5,946 nucleotides of DNA from Omnitrophica WOR_2 bacterium RIFCSPLOWO2_12_FULL_51_24. Its GTDB lineage: Bacteria; Omnitrophota; Gorgyraeia; Pluralincolimonadales; Pluralincolimonadaceae. Location of the stretch: the NCBI GenBank assembly GCA_001805885.1, contig MHHC01000028.1, positions 1 to 5,946 of the forward strand, written 5' to 3'. The position numbers and the translations under genes were made by a program. Below the pieces are notes generated by a model. The model worked only from the letters and a program-made list of their open reading frames with translations. It searched no databases and had not been told where the DNA came from. Below are positions 5,200 to 5,946 of the stretch, in pieces; the stretch's first letter is position 1, and every line of letters begins with the position of its first letter.

Positions 5200-5946
5200 C
5201 GATACTCTTCTTCGGCACATCCGGATTCGCGGTCCCGAGCCTCGCGAAGCTTGCTAAATCACATGAGATAGCCGCTGTCGTCACGAGGTCGGACAAGCCG
5301 CAGGGCAGGGATCTTAAGCCTCTCCCTTCACCGGTAAAGGCAAAGGCACGATCGCTCAGCCTTGAGGTCATCTCGATCGACGATATGCCTCCTGCTGCAG
5401 TGCTCGCCGCGCTCAAGAAATACAAAGCCGATATATTCGTCGTCATCTCCTACGGAAAACTCCTCTCTTCCGAAGCGCTCTCTTTGCCCGGGCTTTATTC
5501 GATAGGCCTGCACGCCTCGCTCCTGCCTAAATACAGGGGAGCGTCGCCTATAAATTGGGCTATCCTGAACGGCGAGGAGAAGACCGGCGTCACCGTCTTT
5601 AAGTTGAGCGAGAAGATGGACGCAGGGGAAATAATGCTGAAAAAAGATGCCGAGATCCTCGATTCTGATAACGCGGAGACGCTCTCAGAGAAGCTTTCGA
5701 ATATCGGCGCCAACCTTCTGGTCAGCGCGGCGGATCTAATAGAAGAAGGGAAAGCGCGATTCATAAAACAGGATGAATCCGAAGCCACCTTCACCCCCAA
5801 ACTGAAGAAAGAGGACGGCAGGATAGAATGGGATAAGCCGGCCGCCGAGATCCATAATAAAGTGAGGGCGTTTTACGGCTGGCCCGGGTCGTTCTCGCGC
5901 CTCAAGGGCGGGGTAATAAAGATATGGGCCTCAGAGGTCTGCGGCC
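5196..5946 (+). CDS. fmt: Methionyl-tRNA formyltransferase (3' end beyond window)
   Basis: About 250 N-terminal residues are visible with no stop before the edge, compared with about 310-320 for a full protein. It transfers a formyl group from 10-formyl-tetrahydrofolate to initiator Met-tRNA. Seen are the N-terminal FFGTSGFAVPSL (5-16), the KPQGRDLKPLPSPVK loop (34-48), HASLLPKYRGASPINW (106-121), MDAGE (141-145) with catalytic D142, and the start of the C-terminal tRNA-binding domain from about 207 (GRIEW, then VRAFYGWPGSF at 223-233). Catalytic H106 and D142 are present, but residue 104 is Gly (GGC at 5505-5507) where the family has its catalytic Asn (N106 in E. coli). The rest of the active-site loop looks normal, so I still call it Fmt. 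ATG 5196 overlaps the def stop; the SD is weak, which fits coupled translation. Confidence 0.93.
   Translation, partial: MTILFFGTSGFAVPSLAKLAKSHEIAAVVTRSDKPQGRDLKPLPSPVKAKARSLSLEVISIDDMPPAAVLAALKKYKADIFVVISYGKLLSSEALSLPGLYSIGLHASLLPKYRGASPINWAILNGEEKTGVTVFKLSEKMDAGEIMLKKDAEILDSDNAETLSEKLSNIGANLLVSAADLIEEGKARFIKQDESEATFTPKLKKEDGRIEWDKPAAEIHNKVRAFYGWPGSFSRLKGGVIKIWASEVCG

Noticed and set aside
5192..5800. Minus-strand open frames of 61-101 codons over fmt
   Set aside because: The + strand reads as an uninterrupted Fmt; these are shadows.
1..5946. CRISPR arrays, insertion sequences, tRNA or rRNA genes, toxin-antitoxin or defence islands
   Set aside because: No direct-repeat array, transposase motif, long terminal inverted repeat, cloverleaf or rRNA-like stretch is visible; nearly every base is in a recognised gene.

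Overview
The window is ordinary chromosomal DNA from a Gram-negative-type bacterium. It has dense, overlapping housekeeping genes, roughly balanced base composition, and heavy use of AGG (Arg) and ATA (Ile) codons. The mix of a heptose-phosphatase-like HAD protein, a MGDG-synthase-like glycosyltransferase, a family 4 uracil-DNA glycosylase, PriA, Def/Fmt and a TPR protein, with this codon style, suggests Omnitrophota or a PVC-related lineage. That placement is inferred from memory of such genomes; no marker here proves it.

Left block (1-3995, + strand): four genes run head to tail with no intergenic DNA. They are the 3' end of a HAD phosphatase (GmhB/HisB-like), a GT28/MGDG-synthase-type glycosyltransferase, a 4Fe-4S family 4 uracil-DNA glycosylase, and the replication-restart helicase PriA. 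The junctions are a 4-nt ATGA overlap, a second 4-nt ATGA overlap, and a 46-nt overlap. They are probably one transcript whose promoter lies left of the window. The first two genes point to envelope glycan or glycolipid synthesis, the last two to DNA repair and restart.

Middle (4000-4605, - strand): a TPR-repeat protein gene converges on priA, with only four bases between the stop codons. It has its own consensus promoter (TTGACA-18 nt-TATAAT) and a good Shine-Dalgarno, which place its start at 4605. A 99-bp intergenic region (4606-4704) then carries back-to-back promoters for this gene and for def.

Right block (4705-5946, + strand): def (peptide deformylase) and fmt (methionyl-tRNA formyltransferase, cut by the window edge) overlap by ATGA. 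They form the N-formylmethionine cycle: Fmt adds the formyl group to initiator Met-tRNA and Def removes it from the nascent protein.

No mobile element, CRISPR array, RNA gene or obviously new multi-gene system is visible. The points most worth a second look are a PriA that seems to lack its winged-helix domain, an Fmt with Gly where the family has its catalytic Asn, a def message that may be leaderless, and an inverted TPR gene splitting the widespread priA-def-fmt gene order.
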